Part shown: in pieces, positions 62,679 to 64,000 of the stretch
Layout: each line of letters starts with the position of its first letter
How positions within the stretch are numbered: position 1 is the stretch's first letter
NCBI GenBank assembly: GCA_000719105.1
Contig: JODX01000002.1
Span: 365,616-429,615, forward strand
DNA from: Streptomyces sclerotialus
Lineage (GTDB): Bacteria; Actinomycetota; Actinomycetes; Streptomycetales; Streptomycetaceae
Direction of reading: 5' to 3'
DNA length: 64,000 bases
Translations under genes and position numbers: made by a program
Notes under the pieces: model-generated
What the model was told of the DNA's origin: nothing
What the model saw: the letters and a program-made list of their open reading frames with translations, nothing else
The model's database searches: none

Positions 62679-63809
62679 TCACCGCAGGTCGTGGCGGTCG
62701 AGGCGTTGGACGATGCCGGGGCGGTGTCGGTTGGCCTCGCGCAGGCGGGTCAGGCGCCGGCGGAAGTCGGTGTGCCGTCCGGTGGTGGCGCAGGCGTCGC
62801 GCAGGTCGGCGAGGAGGGTGACGGCCTGATCGTGGGCGCTGGGCTTCCTGGTGGCGAGGTGGGCCTCGATCTTCTGCCAGACGGACTCGGTGTCGTCCGC
62901 GAGAGCAGCCAGGTGTTGGGCACGGGCCGCGGCCCGGTCGGCTTCGGCGCGCTGTCGGCGTTCTGTGCGCAGGGTGTGTGCGGCGTCCAGGAGGGCGGCG
63001 GCCGAGCGGCGCCCGGGGGCCGTGGCGGGGGCGGCGGTGTCGTTCAGGCGGTGCAGCAGTTCGGTGCGCAACCCGGGTTCCGGGCCGAGGGCGAGCCGCA
63101 GGAGCAGGGCGTCCTTGTCCTTCTGGGGCAGTGCGGCGATCAGCGGGGCGAGTTCCTTCTTGGTGCGCTTGGTCGGTTTCTCGGGTGCGGTGGGGCCGGC
63201 CTGGGCCGCGACGGCCAGCAGGTCCTCGTTCACGCGCAGGAAGTCGGCGAGCGCGCGCTGTGGGGCGGTCAGTTCGCCGAGTCCGGCCGGGACGGGAGGC
63301 TCCGGGCAGGCTCGGTATTCCTCTTCGTCGTCGTCCTCGAGTTCCCAGGCGGCGAGCGCGGAGAGCCAGGCGAGGTAGAGGGGGCGCAGGTCGCCGGTGG
63401 CGAGTTCGTCGCGTACGCCGATGAGGGCGGCCAGTGAGTCGTCGGCGCCCTCGACCCAGTCGCCTTCCTCGTCCTCGCTGGTCAGGTCGAGCAGGAGGTG
63501 GGTGCGGGTGGTCCAGGCGCCGACACGGTCGTCGCGGCAGTAGGGCTGCACGGTGGGCAGGCCCAGGGTCCGCTTGGGCAGGCGGAGCATCAGCCGGTGG
63601 GTGTCCCAGTTGGTGACGTACAGGTGGGCGTCGAAGTGGCGCTCGGTCATGCGGCGCGGATCGCCCTTCAGGTCACCCCACTCGTAGGTGTTGATGAAGC
63701 TGGTGGCGGTGATCCGGGCCCGGGTGGAGATGGCCCGCAGCTGTGCCTGTTCCTCGTGGCTGAGCGGCCGGTCGAGTGCCTGGAACTCGTAGTACTGGTA
63801 CTCGCTCAC
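62679..63809 (-). CDS. Conserved hypothetical protein with charged helical C-terminus
   Basis: A 376-residue cytosolic protein from ATG 63809. The first 100 residues are distinctive (SEYQYYEFQALDRPLSHEEQAQLRAISTRA, SFINTYEWGDLKGDP, YVTNWDTHRLMLRLPKR) and recur, as far as I remember, in bacterial proteins encoded beside SWIM zinc-finger proteins. The middle is acidic (DLTSEDEEGDWVEGADD). The C-terminal half is Arg/Ala/Glu-rich and helical, with a Pro/Lys hinge (EKPTKRTKKELAP). No enzymatic motif found; function unknown. Confidence 0.8.
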   Translation of the reverse strand: MSEYQYYEFQALDRPLSHEEQAQLRAISTRARITATSFINTYEWGDLKGDPRRMTERHFDAHLYVTNWDTHRLMLRLPKRTLGLPTVQPYCRDDRVGAWTTRTHLLLDLTSEDEEGDWVEGADDSLAALIGVRDELATGDLRPLYLAWLSALAAWELEDDDEEEYRACPEPPVPAGLGELTAPQRALADFLRVNEDLLAVAAQAGPTAPEKPTKRTKKELAPLIAALPQKDKDALLLRLALGPEPGLRTELLHRLNDTAAPATAPGRRSAAALLDAAHTLRTERRQRAEADRAAARAQHLAALADDTESVWQKIEAHLATRKPSAHDQAVTLLADLRDACATTGRHTDFRRRLTRLREANRHRPGIVQRLDRHDLR

Positions 63810-63838
63810 GGAAACACGGTACTGGCCGGGTCTGTGGC

Positions 63839-64000
63839 TCAGGGCCTTCCTCGGTCGACTGCTCCGCTACTCCGAGACGGGACGAGGCTGTGCAAGTCCA
63901 GGGTGACCGCGAACGGTACCGGGCGTTGCATGGTGCCGCGGAAGATGCCGACGGGTGCGTAGGCGGAGGTCGGCCGGTCCAGTTCGTAGACGTGGACGAC
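63839..64000 (-). CDS. C-terminal part of a probable Uma2-family endonuclease
   Basis: The frame is open from the window edge and stops with TGA at 63839-63841, giving the last 53 residues. VVHVYELDRPTSAYAPVGIFRGTMQRPVPFAVTLDLHSLVP fits the C-terminal strands of the Uma2/DUF820 restriction-endonuclease-like family, which is very common in Streptomyces. The catalytic part lies outside the window. Thirty bases separate it from the downstream hypothetical gene on the same strand. Confidence 0.6.
   Translation of the reverse strand, partial: VVHVYELDRPTSAYAPVGIFRGTMQRPVPFAVTLDLHSLVPSRSSGAVDRGRP

Overview
The window is chromosomal DNA from a Streptomyces or very close relative. GC is very high throughout, GTG starts are frequent, start/stop overlaps are common, and the gene set includes a WhiB protein, an XRE/DUF397/ATPase trio, a SpoIIE phosphatase, roadblock proteins, an F420-type oxidoreductase and a Tad pilus locus of actinobacterial type. 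From memory the right half (ahpD to ychF) follows the order of the S. coelicolor SCO5031-SCO5061 region; this is recall and was not checked by a search.

Layout. (1) 1-12 kb: the 3' end of an unknown gene, then a 2358-residue secreted RHS/YD-repeat protein ending in a Hint autoprocessing domain and a short C-terminal domain. A small acidic ORF, a candidate immunity gene, follows it. Next come a small anchored protein, a yefM-yoeB toxin-antitoxin pair and a secreted GH18 chitinase with a DasR-type box in its promoter. (2) 12.2-23.5 kb: a complete Tad (Flp) pilus cluster in one direction: zinc-ribbon protein, CpaB, a TadZ-TadE fusion, a second TadE-like protein, TadA/CpaF ATPase, TadB, TadC, histidine kinase, response regulator, Flp pilin, TadG-like protein, lipoprotein and OmpA-like protein. 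(3) 23.5-26.8 kb: an accessory patch with a VapBC-like and a HigBA-like toxin-antitoxin pair, a gene remnant, and a small GntR regulator next to two small proteins. (4) 26.9-41 kb: oxidoreductase, methyltransferase, a structured 700-base intergenic region, cis-prenyltransferase, PIN-PhoH ATPase, SLT lysozyme-like protein, AI-2E family membrane protein, an orphan ahpD, a DUF4388-like/roadblock/roadblock trio, and an ABC exporter with its PadR regulator. (5) 41-62.4 kb: mostly housekeeping: class A PBP, SpoIIE-type phosphatase, DUF402, fumC, acetyltransferase, XRE/DUF397/ATPase trio, a membrane protein with its wHTH regulator, class I fumarase, DUF1707 protein, WhiB, glpX, DUF4245, xseB-xseA, ispH, ppgK, DUF6542-like protein and ychF. 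(6) 62.7-64 kb: a conserved hypothetical and the 3' end of a probable Uma2-family nuclease gene.

How parts work together. The Tad genes can make and assemble a type IVc pilus and carry their own two-component system. The chitinase is probably under GlcNAc/DasR control. FumC and the class I fumarase are two unrelated enzymes for the same TCA step. PBP, cis-prenyltransferase and the SLT protein all concern the cell wall. Strong inverted repeats separate almost every convergent gene pair.

The items most worth a second look are the RHS-Hint C-terminal domain with its putative immunity partner, the TadZ-TadE fusion with a deviant Walker A and a coupled 13-codon upstream ORF, the structured intergenic region near 29 kb, the orphan ahpD, the roadblock trio without a GTPase, and the leaderless promoters with built-in palindromes.
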